In this document: positions 33,339 through 45,600 of the stretch, piece after piece | Layout of the letters: each line of letters opens with the position of its first letter | Numbering within the stretch: the stretch's first letter is position 1 | NCBI GenBank assembly: GCA_036346405.1 | Contig: CM070562.1 | Location: 103,626,999-103,690,998, forward strand | Origin: Phyllostachys edulis | Lineage: Eukaryota; Streptophyta; Magnoliopsida; Poales; Poaceae | Direction: 5' to 3' | DNA: 64,000 bases | Program-made: the position numbers and the translations under genes | Notes under the pieces: generated by a model | Told to the model about the DNA's origin: nothing | Database searches by the model: none | The model's input: only the letters and a program-made list of their open reading frames with translations

Positions 33339-34191
33339 TGTGGATGTATTAGTATGGATCCTATCAATGGATGTTGGGAGTTCTCCTAGAGCGAAACCAG
33401 ATAGAAAAGAATACAGAGATTTTTATACAGGTTCAGACATTCTCTTGAGATAATAATAACTCTACTTCTGTGTTGCTGTATTGATTGTGTTTACAGAAAG
33501 AAGAAAGTCACTAAAACTAGGGCTTGATGACTTATGTCTTTTGTTGTCCTTATTGAATCTCTTGATCTCTTGATCACTCGATTTTCTGCTTCTCTTCTGT
33601 CCACCGACTTTACCTCTTATATAGTATATGAAAGGGTGACAGTTGTCCACGTCAAGAGACACCTTGTTGTTTGATGCAATGTGCACGTTTAAGGGTAGTT
33701 ATTGTCATAGACATATCCCCCACATCGCCTTGCAGTTATGTCAAAGACGGAGATTTAATACATGCAATTATCTTAGGGAATAACGGCACATATTAACTAA
33801 TGTGTGTATTAAACACAGCGTGCAAATATCCATAGTTGATTGGGCCCACATGTCTGTAGACTTTATCAATCATAGGGTGCTCGTATTTGACCTGGTTGTT
33901 GTAAGACTTACGACCGTGAGGTGATCGTAGTAGGACTTACGATCAATATGTGGTCGTAGAAGAACTTACGACCATAAGGTAATCGTGGTAGGACTTACGA
34001 TCAATAGGTGGTCGTAGAAGTACTTATGACCATATAGGGTGGTCGTAGAATAGCTTACGACCAATAGGTGTGTATAATCCCCTTCATTGTTAATATTGAG
34101 GGGTAACTTTGAAGGTTGTATAAGAGGCATTATTATTTATAATATTACATATAAATAATTTAATTAATTGAGGATTATTTGATCCTTGTCA
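33339..34191 (-). repeat. 3' LTR of element B
   Basis: 853 bp. The plus strand starts TGTGGATGTATTAG and ends GATCCTTGTCA. The TATA box is on the minus strand at 33616-33624 (plus CTTATATAG). The U3 palindrome array is at about 33895-34063. It aligns over its full length with the 5' LTR at 50091 and with the LTR of element A at 14727. Confidence 0.92.
33895..34063. promoter_or_regulatory. U3 array of short palindromes, alternating GGTCGTA..TACGACC and GATCGTA..TACGATC
   Basis: Five to six units of about 30 bp follow one another. Each has a 7-bp arm pair around an 8-bp centre, for example GGTCGTAGAAGAACTTACGACC and GATCGTAGTAGGACTTACGATC without the first and last base in some units. It lies roughly 270-440 bp upstream of the LTR TATA box in the sense of the element. 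Matching arrays occur in the other two LTRs. Position and structure suggest protein-binding sites in the promoter; this is inference. Confidence 0.7.
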
Positions 34192-34429
34192 TCTAGCCCC
34201 CCAACTTCAAATGAAAACGACCTACTTGGAAAAGAGGTCGTCGAGTAGTAGTCGAAAGTAAGGTCTTTTCCGACTAATGCTTTGTTTGACCAGAAATTGA
34301 CTTGATTAAAAAGTTAAGTTTACTTGAGTTGTAAAAATAAAACTCCTTTTCCTGAATAAAGGAATGCCAACCGTCTCTTGCAAACTCTGTCCGTTGGGAG
34401 TGGTTCCCGAAGAGATTTGTAACTGTTGG

Positions 34430-35812
34430 CAGTGGCGGAGCCATGAATTTAGCAATGGGGGTGCACACTTCAAGGATGAAAAAAATCTTTTACGACACAT
34501 ATGTAATTTCACAAATCCAATAAGAGTTCGAAATTAGTTAATAATGCAATACAAATAGTTCAAATAAAATCTTACATGAATAAAAGAGTCCTAAGTAGCT
34601 AATGGAAATCACAATACCACACGACGCGATCTCATTCCTTGAAAGCACTTGATTATATCATCATCACTAACCTTCGAGAAGATATCTCGCTTTGTAAAGG
34701 TGACTAAACAATCATTCAATACTTGATCGCTCATACTATTTCTCAGCTTGTTCTTCACAAGATTTATCGCCGAAAATACTCTTTCAACGCTTGTCGTTGC
34801 CACCAGTAGGAGCAATACCAATTTGAGAAGCAAGCACACCAACTTGTAAATGTCATGCTTTCTTGTTTCAATAAGCTTAGTAGAAAGCTCACCAAGATTC
34901 TATAGGCCCTTAAATCTATCATCACTTCGCATATCATCAATGAAGTTATCAAGTTGGAAAGAAAGACTCATTAAATCCGTGCTTGAAAAATCATTGGGAT
35001 AAAAGTTGACAAGACTAAGCACTTTGTCCCTATCATAAAAAGCAAATGAATTCAGAGAATTTAAAGTGGACATGCAAACAAGCAACTCCATATTAACCCT
35101 GTCAAACCGATTGTCAAGCTCTTAGAGAACATTATCAATGATGCCAAGATACACTTCCCTTCTAAAATGATCATCATTTGTTTATTTTGGGTAAACATGT
35201 GATGATCTTCCATAAGGCACATATCTACCATTCGACTTAGGAACCTTGATGTCATATTTAGTGCTGAATGATGTTACCTTTTCTTGAAGGAATTCTTCCC
35301 ACCCATCACACCTCATTTGTTGCATTCTATCATTAGCCAAATTAACAAGTGCCATAGCATTAATAATATCTTGGTCTCTCTTTTGTAAAGACTGAGACAA
35401 CTCATCTGTGTATCCAAGTATGACAAGCATCAAGTGTGCATTGGAAACAAAGTCAAATGACTCAAAGGCTCCCATCATAGCATGTATTTTTGGCCAATCA
35501 TTCTTCTGTGAGGTGTCTTTTCCAAGCTGTATGAGTATTTTACGGATTGTTGAATACATATCAATAATATGCAAAATAGTTCTATAATGAGAACCCCAAC
35601 GAGTGTCATCGGGCCTAGCTAACCCCATCTCTTGATTTAATCCACGTCCACTTTCTATCTCACCCAATTCTAGTACTTCCAAAACTTCTTGGGCTGAATT
35701 GCTGAAATTTGGCTAGCCCAAGTGCCAATTGCTCATACGTATACATAGTTAAAAAAATTACACTTTTTTGGGGGTGCCTATGCACCACAGGCACCCCCTG
35801 CCGCGCCGCCTG
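34430..35812 (-). mobile_element. hAT-type DNA transposon nested in element B, internally deleted
   Basis: The ends are CAGTGGCGGAGCCATGAATT (34430) and, read on the minus strand, CAGGCGGCGCGGCAGGGGGT (from 35812), forming a short imperfect terminal inverted repeat of the CAGNGGCGG type. The flanks ACTGTTGG (34422-34429) and ACTATTGG (35813-35820) match at seven of eight bases, the expected 8-bp duplication. Only the 3' part of the transposase gene remains. Length is 1383 bp, well below an autonomous element. Confidence 0.88.
34609..35682 (-). pseudogene. hAT transposase remnant (C-terminal part, zf-MYM1/TTF-type hAT family)
   Basis: The transposase cuts and rejoins element ends. The minus-strand frame 35182-35682 encodes GLARPDDTRWGSHYRTI, a conserved segment of the catalytic region in this hAT family, then DELSQSLQKRDQDIINAM. 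After frame changes, the frame 34609-34842 encodes the C-terminal dimerisation motif LLLVATTSVERVFSAINLVK, KNKLRNSMSD and LNDCLVTF. The N-terminal zinc-finger and the first catalytic acidic residues are missing. At least three frame changes between 34840 and 35260 show it is inactive. Confidence 0.87.
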
Positions 35813-35851
35813 ACTATTGGCATCCCAGGATCTTTTACTCAGACCAACAAC

Positions 35852-35859
35852 TATAAATA
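35852..35859 (+). promoter_or_regulatory. Putative TATA box of the element B accessory ORF
   Basis: TATAAATA on the plus strand, about 160 bp upstream of the ATG at 36015, on the strand opposite to gag-pol. A pyrimidine-rich leader (35890-35950) follows. It is equivalent in position to the box at 13841-13848 in element C. Confidence 0.6.
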
Positions 35860-36014
35860 TTCACCGGGGAGTAACTTAGGGTTTTTACTTTCCCCATTCG
35901 CTTCAACTGCTCTTGAGTTTTTGTTCTCTCTGCCACCAATCAGGTTTGCAATCTTTCCTCAAATCTTCAAATCCAAGACAAATTTGCTCGAATCCAACTC
36001 AAATCTTTGAAGAG

Positions 36015-39000
36015 ATGACCGGAGTCGCGTCGAAGTGTGAGAGGTCAGAGATGGATGTCGCAAAGATTACGACTCTGGTTGCCGCAGATAAAATTCTGAG
36101 GCGAGCTCTGGTGAGGTAGACTAAAGCTGATGGTCAATATTGGCCATCGGAGGAGAAGGGAAGGATCCCCGTCTTTCAGGCATACTGTGAGTGTGGCCTT
36201 CGACTGCCTAGTCATCCATTCCTAATGACCGTGCTCGAGCACTTCGATGTGGAGTTGGTGAACTTGGTTCCTAACTCCATCACGATGCTGAGCGTATTCA
36301 TGTACCTATGCGAGGTATATCTGGGAATTGCTCCAGATTTGGACATCTTTAGGTACTATTATGGAATGGGTAAGCATCAGTTGATTGCCAGCAGTTGTGG
36401 TTTTCAACTCCATGATGGGATGTCGAGGGAGTACATCCTCATGTTCACCAGGTCATCGTGGCCAAGATGGAGGAAGAAGTGGTTTTACTAGACCGTGACC
36501 AAGGACAACAGGCTGTACTTCAAGGGCAAACCTGTAGAGAAGAAGAAGAAGAATTGGGACTCGAGTCCAAAGAGTCTCAGCCGCTTAGCCCCCTTCATCC
36601 GAGCTATCAATCAGTTGAGAGAAGGAGGGCTAACCGAATGACATGTGGTAAAGGATCTCATTACATGCCGCATTAGCCCCCTGAAGAATCGAGCATATCC
36701 CCATGTGGGAGTACTTGGGGGTTAATGATCCGACCAGGGACTACAAGGAAGGTAAAGTTATGATCGATATACTCTTTTATGATTCGAGCACATCTATTGA
36801 TCATATTCTTCTACTCATAGACCTGTCAGAGAGAGAGATTGACGCTTGAGTCAAGCTCATCTGCGAGAAGGCCCCTATGACCACAGAGGGGGCTCCTCAG
36901 ATTTTAGCGGTTGTGTCCAAAGGGAAGAGGTCAAGATGTCTAAAGGTAACCAATATTTATATTTATTTTATCATTAAGGAGTAGTATTCGTAGTTTCAAC
37001 TATTTGTTGATTTTTTGTTTTGCGACCTTTTGTAGCAAGTCGGCGCACCAGACCCTCATGATGTCTCTGAGATAGAGTAGGGGTCTATTGAGGAGGACAG
37101 AGTTCCTCTGAGCAATAGGCGCTGTCTTGTGAAGGCGGTCGACAAGAAAAAAAATAAGGATGTCAGGAGTTCGAGCGCAACTTCCCGACCGACCAATGCC
37201 ATAGGTCGTTTTTTGGCAAATCTGACTACCAAGAACATGCAGGAGGTGGTCGTAGACCTTAATCATAAGGTGCCTAAGGCCAAAGTACCCTTCTATTATT
37301 ATGATAAGACATTCTCAGTTTCTCCTTCACCTGCTTTTGTCAAGCGGATCGAAAAGGAAAACTAGAATAATTACGTTTCTTTTATGAAGGCTACTACCGA
37401 TTCAGCAGAGCCTGTGGTCAAACGAAACGACAACCTCCACGTGGTCGAAGTTAGTTCTGATCACCTAGAAGAAGAGGTTGCACAAGAAGCTCTGACCACC
37501 CCCTAGTTGTACGACCAGCTGAGGTCGTACAAGACGTGATCACTCAAACCAGCGATGCGGGGATCCTTCTAGAGGTTGAGACCGCAGAGCCAACGAGAGT
37601 GACTGAAGAGGAGGAAAAAAATAAGAAGGAGAAGAAGGCCAATTATTCTCTCGGAAAGGTTTCTTTGGGCTTCAAGATCGTATCTAGGAAGACTAGGTAT
37701 GTAAAATTTAAAGAATAAATAATTGTACTTACTCTTTTATTTTACCTTTTGATACAATAACAACTGTCGTTTGAGTCCCGCCTCTCCAGCCCCTAGGGAT
37801 GCCCCTGTGGAAAAAGATGCCATTGTCATGGCTACGATCGTGGAAATGCTAGTTTCTCCTCCGGTCGTAGAGATAGAAGCGGAGGTGGTCGAAATTTCGA
37901 CCACCATCCTTGGGGCAGTAGGAGAAGGGACACTTGCCAATGAGTCAGCCACGCACACTGAGGTGGTTGAACCACTCGTGGTCGCGGAGGCAGAAATGAA
38001 GGCACTCGAAGATGAAGCAATGAAGATGACTGAATCAACTATCGAGGACATCAACGACCAGATAGGAGATCTATCATTGCAATTGCCAAGAGCGGCTGAT
38101 CCAGTGGTCGTGGAGAGCTCCAGCCACCGTGCTGGAAAAGAGGTTGTGGAGGATGTTCCTCTAGGTCCCCAACGTCGAGTCATTTCTTCTATCAACAACG
38201 AAGAATAAGAAGAAGAGTCTTTCGACCTCTTCCCCGAGTTCTTTGGACCATCGACTCTTGGGTCCTCTTCGTTTAGGTCTTGTGACCGAGTCCCACACCC
38301 TAAGGATATACCTATCAGGGGACATATCTATCAGGGGACATATCTTTGACGACGAGCGTCTTCAAAGGATATGGTGGGACAAAGTCGACGGATTCCGTAA
38401 ACTAGAGGATTTCGAGATGGTATATGCTCACTTTGCTCGATCAACCACTGATGTAAGTGCTCGATACCAAACATTTATATATTTGGTTTTTGTTTATGCT
38501 TTTCCTCACCGTGTATTTCTTTGTTCAGAAGCTCTCGAAGAAGTTGCTACTGCTGGTGAATACCACAGGTAGCTAATATTGCTGAGGAAGCATAAGGCTA
38601 AACTCTGCAAAGAAGCAGAGAGATGGTAATACACTGTTAACGAGTAGTTTTCGACCACTTGTTTAGTGTTCATATCACTTTTTTCTTATAGGTTTAAAAG
38701 TGATGAAATGACCTTAGCTGATGCACTTGACTATGTAAAAGCCGAGGTGCAAAGGCTAAAGTACGAAAAAGAAGACCCGCTGTAGAATCTTCATGAGACA
38801 AATTATGTAGCTTGCGAGTTGGAAAATGAAATAAACAGTAAATATTTCACTTGACATTGTTTATTTCAACGACTTTATTTTCTTTCTCTGACTCTTTTTC
38901 TCGTTTAGAAAAAGAGGTCGATATGGGTAACCTTCGCACTGAGGTCGATTCGAAAATCTTGGTGATCCACGAGCTTATTCGTATCTCCAAAGAAAAAGAT

Positions 39001-39605
39001 GAGAGCATAAAAGAATGGGAAGAGCAATGCACAAAGGATACTGCCTCTCATAATGATGAAATCAAGAAGCTTGACTCTCGCTTGGCAGATAAGAATTATT
39101 TACCTATGACCAGTTTTATTTACTAATCTTTGAGAAGTGTTTTCTAACTGGCCGTGCTCTATTTTCAGAGCAAGCAGTCGAAATAAAACAACTTCAGGAA
39201 GCTTCGACCTGCAATCAGGAGGAAATGAATGCTACAAAGATCAACTTTCAAGACAACATTTCTCTCCTAAACAATGTGTTCGGTGGTCTTGGTGCTAAGA
39301 AGGTCACTCCTCTTGAAGACACTGTGATCGGACATGCGAGCGGCAATGGGCAACAGGTCGGGACACTACAGGAGTTGATAAGTACCTTGAAGACCAATCA
39401 AGCTGATTCGATAAGACAAGCGGTCGAAGGCGTAGTAAGTTTTGCTCTTGCAAAACTTAAAGCTCAAGACTGGAATCTTAGTATTCAATCGATCGGTCGA
39501 CTTTTGATCGCTTCAAGGAGGCAAGACAACCTAATGAAGAAGTGCACCAAAAGGCAAGAAGGTCGTAGAGGAGATGCAGATCGTATCTCCTTCATCAGAG
39601 TAGTT
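36015..39605 (+). pseudogene. Antisense accessory ORF of element B (PF04195-type), with introns, broken
   Basis: The start is taken at 36015 (MTGVASKCERSEMDVAK). The N-terminal domain follows with YCECGLRLPSHPFLMTVL, then FDVELVNLVPNSITMLSVFM and YLCEVYLGIAPDLDIFRYY. These are hallmarks of the Pfam family called putative gypsy type transposon (PF04195). Downstream come basic and acidic low-complexity parts (37536-37718; 37771-38208, rich in Val, Glu and Ala) and coiled-coil segments (38690-39600), ending near MNATKINFQDN...DSIRQAVEG. Short introns with GT-AG borders can be seen (for example 38452-38528, GTAAGT to TTCAG). In-frame stops after LRRALVR (about 36118) and after WRKKWFY (36491), and others, show decay. 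The function of this protein class is unknown. Confidence 0.8.
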
Positions 39606-40497
39606 TGTAATAGGATTTCCTTTGTAATAACAATTTCTTGTTTATGTATATAAAACTTCATTTCCTGCAATATGCCTTTTCGAGTAGTTAGTAACTCATA
39701 AGACAATATAATAAATTAGAATTGAAATTTTAAGACTAAGAATTGAAGTCATAATTGTAACTTTATCCTAGCCCCCGACTATTTGCTTAGTATAATTAGA
39801 TGAACTAAGTAAATAGTGAAAAAATGCTTATTTTAAAAATCTGTTTGACCTTTGTTATTAATCTCAATTTTCTTGTACTAGTAGCAAGAGTTAGGAACAG
39901 ATCAACGCTAGAAAGTTTCTTCTAGTGGGTAAGACCACGTGCAGAGAGGAAATACTTCGACTAGGTGATGTTTCTTCCTCCGACCAGGTTAATCAAATCG
40001 AGTGTATCAAAAGTAGTCGAACAAACTATAAAAGCCCAACTCACTTAGAAATCTCTACGTAAAATGAAGTAAAGAAATCAAGTAAATGATTAAAAAGAGC
40101 TAGCTTAAAATATTTTGACCACATTTTGTTAAACTCATTTTCCTTGTATTGACAACTAAAGTTAGGAACAGATCGATGCTAGGAAGTTTCTTCTAGTGGA
40201 CAGGACCACGTGAAGAGAGGAAAGACTTCGACTAAGTGATGTTACCTTCCTTCGACCAGTGTAAGAAAAACCAAGTGTTGTAAGAGGTGATCGAAAAGTT
40301 ATCGAAGCGTTGCTCAATGGATATTTTAAGACAATAAAGATTGATGAAAACATAAACTTTATTGAGAATGCAGGAGGTCACACATAGAATTTCCGCAACT
40401 GGTCGATATTCCATGAATTAGAAAGAACTCTACCATCTTCCATTGCTAGTCGCATCGGACCTAGTCGCATCACTTCGACCACTGTGAAATGATCTTT
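39606..40497. repeat. Element B spacer between accessory ORF and pol, with a 271-bp direct duplication
   Basis: TTAGGAACAGATC begins two diverged copies at 39891 and 40162. Each continues with CTTCTAGTGG, GACCACGTG, GAGAGGAAA and CTTCGACTA. No gene is present. The pair is shared with element A (1415/1686). Confidence 0.78.
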
Positions 40498-41760
40498 TTA
40501 TTTATGAGAAAGTTTGTTCCTATTAGGCTGAGATTGAATCTTTTTCAATTCCAAGTCATCTATAGCAAGGTTGCGAGGTTGGACCTTACGATCATAGTAT
40601 TTGTGTAGGGCTTGTTGGTAGACTGCCGAACGGATTAAGGCTTGGTTCCTATTTTCTTCGAGTAGGTTGATGTCATCAGCTTGAAGTTGTTCTTGGCCAG
40701 AGTCGTTATAGGTTTGGACCCTTGTCGACCGAATATTTAGTTTAGGTGGAAGCATAGCTTCAACACCAAAAACTAAGAAAAAATATGTTTCGCCTATAAC
40801 TCAACTAGCGGTCGTGCAAATTGTCCATATTACAGAGGGTAATTCTTTTACCCAAACCCCCGAGCGCTTTATAAGCTGGTCAAAAACTTGAGTTTTGATT
40901 CCCTGCATAATTTGACCATTTGTCCTTTCGACTGCCTCATTGTTTTGTAGATGGGTGACAGAGGCATAACATAGCTTAGTACCTAATTCTTTGCAAAATT
41001 CTTGGAATTTTGCGCTAAAAAATTATGTACCATTACCTGTTATGATTCGACTTGCACACCAAATTGAGTGATCATATTTTTCATTATAAATTTCTTGGCT
41101 ACTTCCGTTGTTATCCCAATCACAGGTTCGGTTTCAATCCATTTTGTGAACGTATCAATAGCCACAAAAAGAACTCGAAACCCTCTGGTGCTTTTGGGAA
41201 TGGTCCTAGGATATTGAGACCCTAGGTCGCAAAAGGCCAAGAAAGAGGTATGGTTTGTAATGCTTGAGCTGCTTGGTATATTTGCCTGCTATGAAACTAA
41301 CATTGTACACACGTCTTAACGAGCTCTTTAGCATCATGAAGGGTTGTTGGCTAGTAGAAACTTTATCGAAAGGCTTTTCCGACCAGCGTTCTGTAGGAAG
41401 CATGAGTCCCACAGACGCCTCCGTATATTTCTTGAAGGAGATACGATCCTTCTTTCTACAATATGCATCACATGAGAACCCCTTGAGTACCTCGTTTGTA
41501 GAGGACTCCTTCGACCAAAGTATACATTTTGGCTTTACGGGATAAACGATTAGCCTCAGGATTGTCATTGGGTACAAACCCTTCTGAAGATACTCGTAGG
41601 TGGGGTTCATCAGAGTATCCTCGTATTCTAGGGAGGTTGTTTCAATAGGAGATATCTCTGGTGTTTTCACTAGGGACGGCTTCTGGAGCTATTCCAAGAA
41701 GACTCTTGTGGTACTTGTGATTGGGAAGAAGCTATTCGAGCTAACTGGCCAGTGAGAAAA
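40498..41760 (-). pseudogene. Integrase region of element B (broken)
   Basis: It has the same domain as in element A. The frame 41040-41240 encodes FLFVAIDTFTK / FVAIDTFTKWIETEP and AKKFIMKNMITQFGV of the catalytic core. The frame 40498-40755 encodes the C-terminal domain (ADDINLLEENRNQALIRSA, then YYDRKVQPRNLAIDDL). The frame 41206-41670 covers the region before the zinc-binding motif. The TDNGTQF box region near 41030 carries a disruption, and at least three frame changes occur. Not functional. Confidence 0.83.
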
Positions 41761-42652
41761 TTATCCTTTCGAGGGGTATATTGTACCTCAAAACCAAAAA
41801 AAAAAATACTTTTCAAGCTTTCTGACTTCCGATAAGTACTAAGACATGGTCGGATTAGAGCATTGGTACTATTTTTCGATCTAATTCACGACCAGTTGAG
41901 AGTCGTCTCTCACGAGTAGTTGTCGGATCCCGATCGCTTTTGCTGCTCGTATGTCAGCCAATAAACCTTTATATTCTGCCACATTGTTAGTAGAAGGAAA
42001 GTTTAATTGAATAGCATATTTTTAGGTTTCTCTTGTCGAAGATACCAAGACCACCCCAAGCTCCGAGCTACTTAGCGTAAGTAGCCCATCGAAGTATATT
42101 GTCCATTGGTCGTGAGATTCGTATTGGGGTCCTGAAAAGGTTCAAGATTTGTCCATTTGGACAAAGTCTGCCATGGTCTGGGATTTAATGGTCGTTTGGG
42201 ACATAAAATAGAGGTCGAACTCCCCAAGTTCAACCGACCACTTTGCCATGTGCCTCACTGCTTCCCTGTTCTAGAGGACCTCTCCTAAGGGAACTCAGAC
42301 GACATGATTAACTTGTGTGACTGGAAATAATGCCTTAGTTTCCTCGAAGACATGAGAAGGGCATATAGAAGTTTTTGGACCGTAGGGTAACGCTTTTTAG
42401 GCCTATGTAAAACTTCACTAACGTAGTAAATTGTTCATTGAATGTTATCACGTTCGACAATCAGTACTACGCTTACTGCTTGTGGCGTAGCAGCTAGATA
42501 CATTAAAAGTGTTTCTTTTGGTTTAGGAGAAACCAGAACAGTGGTACTCATAAGATATCTCTTGGTATCCTTGAAGGCTTTATTTGCCTCCTCTGATCAC
42601 TCGAAACTCCCGTGTTTCCATAGAAGTTTTAAAAAAGAAAGTCCTTTTTCTC
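41761..42652 (-). pseudogene. RNase H region of element B, 3' part of the split pol
   Basis: Minus-strand motifs include the NNVAEY-type segment near 41960-42000 and the SEVLHRPK/KLRHYF-type segment near 42300-42420, in broken frames. Compared with element A it retains about 275 bp at 41960-42235. Its upstream junction with reverse transcriptase is interrupted by the solo LTR that ends at 46112. Confidence 0.75.
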
Positions 42653-45600
42653 TAAAACATCCCAAATTTTGGATTGCTTTTTAAGCTTTTAAAATAAAAT
42701 TAACTATTTGAGTTTTCTTGGTTAAGTTCCAGATTAATTTGAATTTTAGAAATAAAAATAATTTAATATGATTAATCTAAACTTCAATTAAATTAAAAGT
42801 TATTTTATTTGGGTTCCTTGAGTTCCAAAGTATTTTCTGAAATTTTATAGGAATTTTTGGAATTTATTTGCTATTTCTTTGAGCTCGATTCTCTTTAATC
42901 TCTTTTCTGAAATTTGGAAATAATTGTTATTCCAGATTTTTTCCTTGGGCTGATTTCCTTTTTCCTTTCGGCCCATTCCTTTTCACTTTTTCCTCTGGCC
43001 TTTCCTTTTTCCCGGCACAGCCAAGCCAAGCCATCCTTCTTTTCCCTGCAAGCCAAGCCCACCGCTGGCCCGCTTCTTTCACCCTTTTCTTTCTTTCACT
43101 GCCGAGCGGGCCCTCCTATCAGTGTTGTCTTCTTCCTTCTTGCGCCTGGACTCCATGCCGTGTCTGAGTCAAGAACACTGTCGCCATCGTGGTTCTCTCC
43201 AACTCTCCCTTTTCGGTGCCTATATAAGAGAACCACCCGTGTCCTTTTTCTTGCCCCAAGTTTCTCTCCCGAATCCCCAAGAAAACATCGTCGATTCCAT
43301 CCTCATTGCATTGGTTTTCACCGAAGAAACTGAGCGCCACCGAAGGCCTTCCTCGCCAAAATTCGTCGCCCTCGAAGCTCCTCCGCCCGAGCTGCCTTTG
43401 TCATTGGACTCGCGCTGCCACGTTCTACTCGGTGCTCTCACCATCTTTGCCCGGGCATCATCAAGTCGCCGCCGACCCTGTCTCCCCGAAAATCGGCCGC
43501 AGCCCACCACCCCGATCTACTCGTCGGTGAGTGCCCTCGCCTTCCCAAGTGTGTCACGCTGTGTTCCGAGGTTCTCTCCTCCGTTCCCCTCCTTTTTCCC
43601 TCTCTCTCCACTGCCGAGATGCTCTGTCCCCGTCGCCCTTCTTCTTCGTCGCCGGTCACCATCGCGCCACTGTTCTAGTCCTCCTCCGGTCACTCCAAGG
43701 TGCTCTATGCCTTCCTTGTGCCGTCGCCGTCCCGGTTCTCCCCTCCAATCCCTTTGGACGCCAGTGCTTCACTGATTCCACCGCTAACTATGAGCCACCT
43801 CACCGCCAATGTCACCGCCATAGCCACCTCATCACTGTTTTTGCCGAGCCGCCACCACCCAAAGAACCACCTCAATACCGGGATGTCGTTTTTGTCCTTC
43901 GCAGGAGTTTCCTCACCGCCTCTCGTCGTCACCGCCGTGCGCAAGCCATCACCATCTTCCTCTCTGTTTCTCCCTCGGTTTCTTTCTCCTCCACGAAGTC
44001 ACCACCTCAGCAGCAACAACATCTCCTTACCTATGCGGGCTCCTTGTTAGCAACAACCGTGGCAAACCCGAGCCAAAAAGCCCGTAGACTTATCACACCA
44101 TAAACCCAGACACTTACATGTGGGTCCATCTTGTCATCCTGTCTCTTTCTCTCTTCCTCTCTCTTACCTATTGGTCCTACATGTCATTCTATGATTTCAT
44201 CTCTCTCACTTGCAGGTGGACACCACTTGTAAGTTCCAAATCCTTTTTATTTTTATTTTCATCTGAAGGAATATTCTCTGAATATTCTTTTCTTTCTTGT
44301 TTTTCCAGCAAATCTTCCGAGAGTCCGTTCTCCCCTGTTCAAACTCTGATTCAGTCCCTTCAAATTCCTAAATTCTTCTAAAATATAGCTATTTCTTTTA
44401 GAGTTGGTTTTACTATTTTTAGATTTTATTTGAATTTATTTGTGTCTCGCCTATTGTTTTCTCTCTATTTAGACGATCTGTTTCACAGAGCAGGAGCAGA
44501 AGCAAACTTTGAAGATCTAAGTGTGGTAACTGAGCAAAGCCAAAGCCAAGGCAAGTCATAGTACTTTGATCATATTGAACCTATGATTTAAAAGCATATT
44601 GTTTTATATCAATTGTATGCTATCTTTATATCAACTGTTTTTGGGATTAGTTAATCACCTATTTGTCATTATGCCACCATTGATCAATTGAATACCATGA
44701 ATCACTTGTCACCATAGGATGGCCATTATTTTAGTTGGACATATTTGTATCACTAACATGGGTATCATACATATGCTTAGACATGCTTAGTTGCGATGGA
44801 CTCATGATCACATGTATAATAATGTTGAATTTGACTTAATGAGATATGAAATTATGGCGGGTAGCCACTGTTGTTAAAATTTGTGTACCATGACAGGGTA
44901 TGTCATTGGTCTTGGTTGAACAAAAATAATTTTCGCTCGGGCGAGCGATCGTGAAGTAAGGGGGGTGCGGTTAGCATATTGTGAGTTTGTGGTAGACTCG
45001 CCTGAGTAACTTGTCAAAGACTTAATCTTATGCGTCATTGAACTGAGCCATTATCGTACAACCATAAGTCCAGTATGGAATGGACCTTGCTAACTAATTA
45101 GTAATGTCTTAACTTCAGTTCTGTCTTGGAAGCGTGAGTTGCGGGATAGACGTATACTCACAATGGCGCAAGAGGAGGGCCCTATCTGGTCGGTGATACA
45201 TTCAGTGTTGCAACCTTAGTGGGCAAAATTGGGTTAAGAAGGAGCTTTGTAAAGTCTTTGTGACGATCACTTAGTCACACACTTAAGGAAGTGTAGTCAG
45301 ACACTTTAAGTTGTACAACCTCTGCAGAGTCAAAACTGTTTAAATAGCCGTGTCTGCGGTCATGGACATGTCCAGAGATTTCACACGAGAGGTAGAGTTT
45401 CTTTATAAAATATGTTAGAGTGTGAATAGGAAGGTCACTTGATGAATATAATGTTTGTTCGGTGAATGGGGAATTCACATGGTGGTTTGTGTCGTTTGGT
45501 GAATGGGGAATTCACTTAGTGGTTTGGTTGGGAAGTGAATGGGAAATTCACTAGTTGATTTCAAAGAAACGGTTTACTTTATTTATTTTTTTGTCTTTTA

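Noticed and set aside
32849..33367. 167-codon plus-strand ORF and 118-codon minus-strand ORF
   Set aside because: No recognisable motif, they overlap each other, and the ends run into the LTR of element B.
33895..34063. Regularly spaced palindromic repeats that superficially resemble a CRISPR array
   Set aside because: Repeats are adjacent and about 30 bp with no unique spacers, they lie in an LTR, and the host is a plant.
42914..44103. Overlapping plus-strand ORFs of up to 217 codons, Ser/Pro/Arg rich
   Set aside because: They lie entirely inside the solo LTR flanked by TTCTC, overlap in all frames and have no domain.
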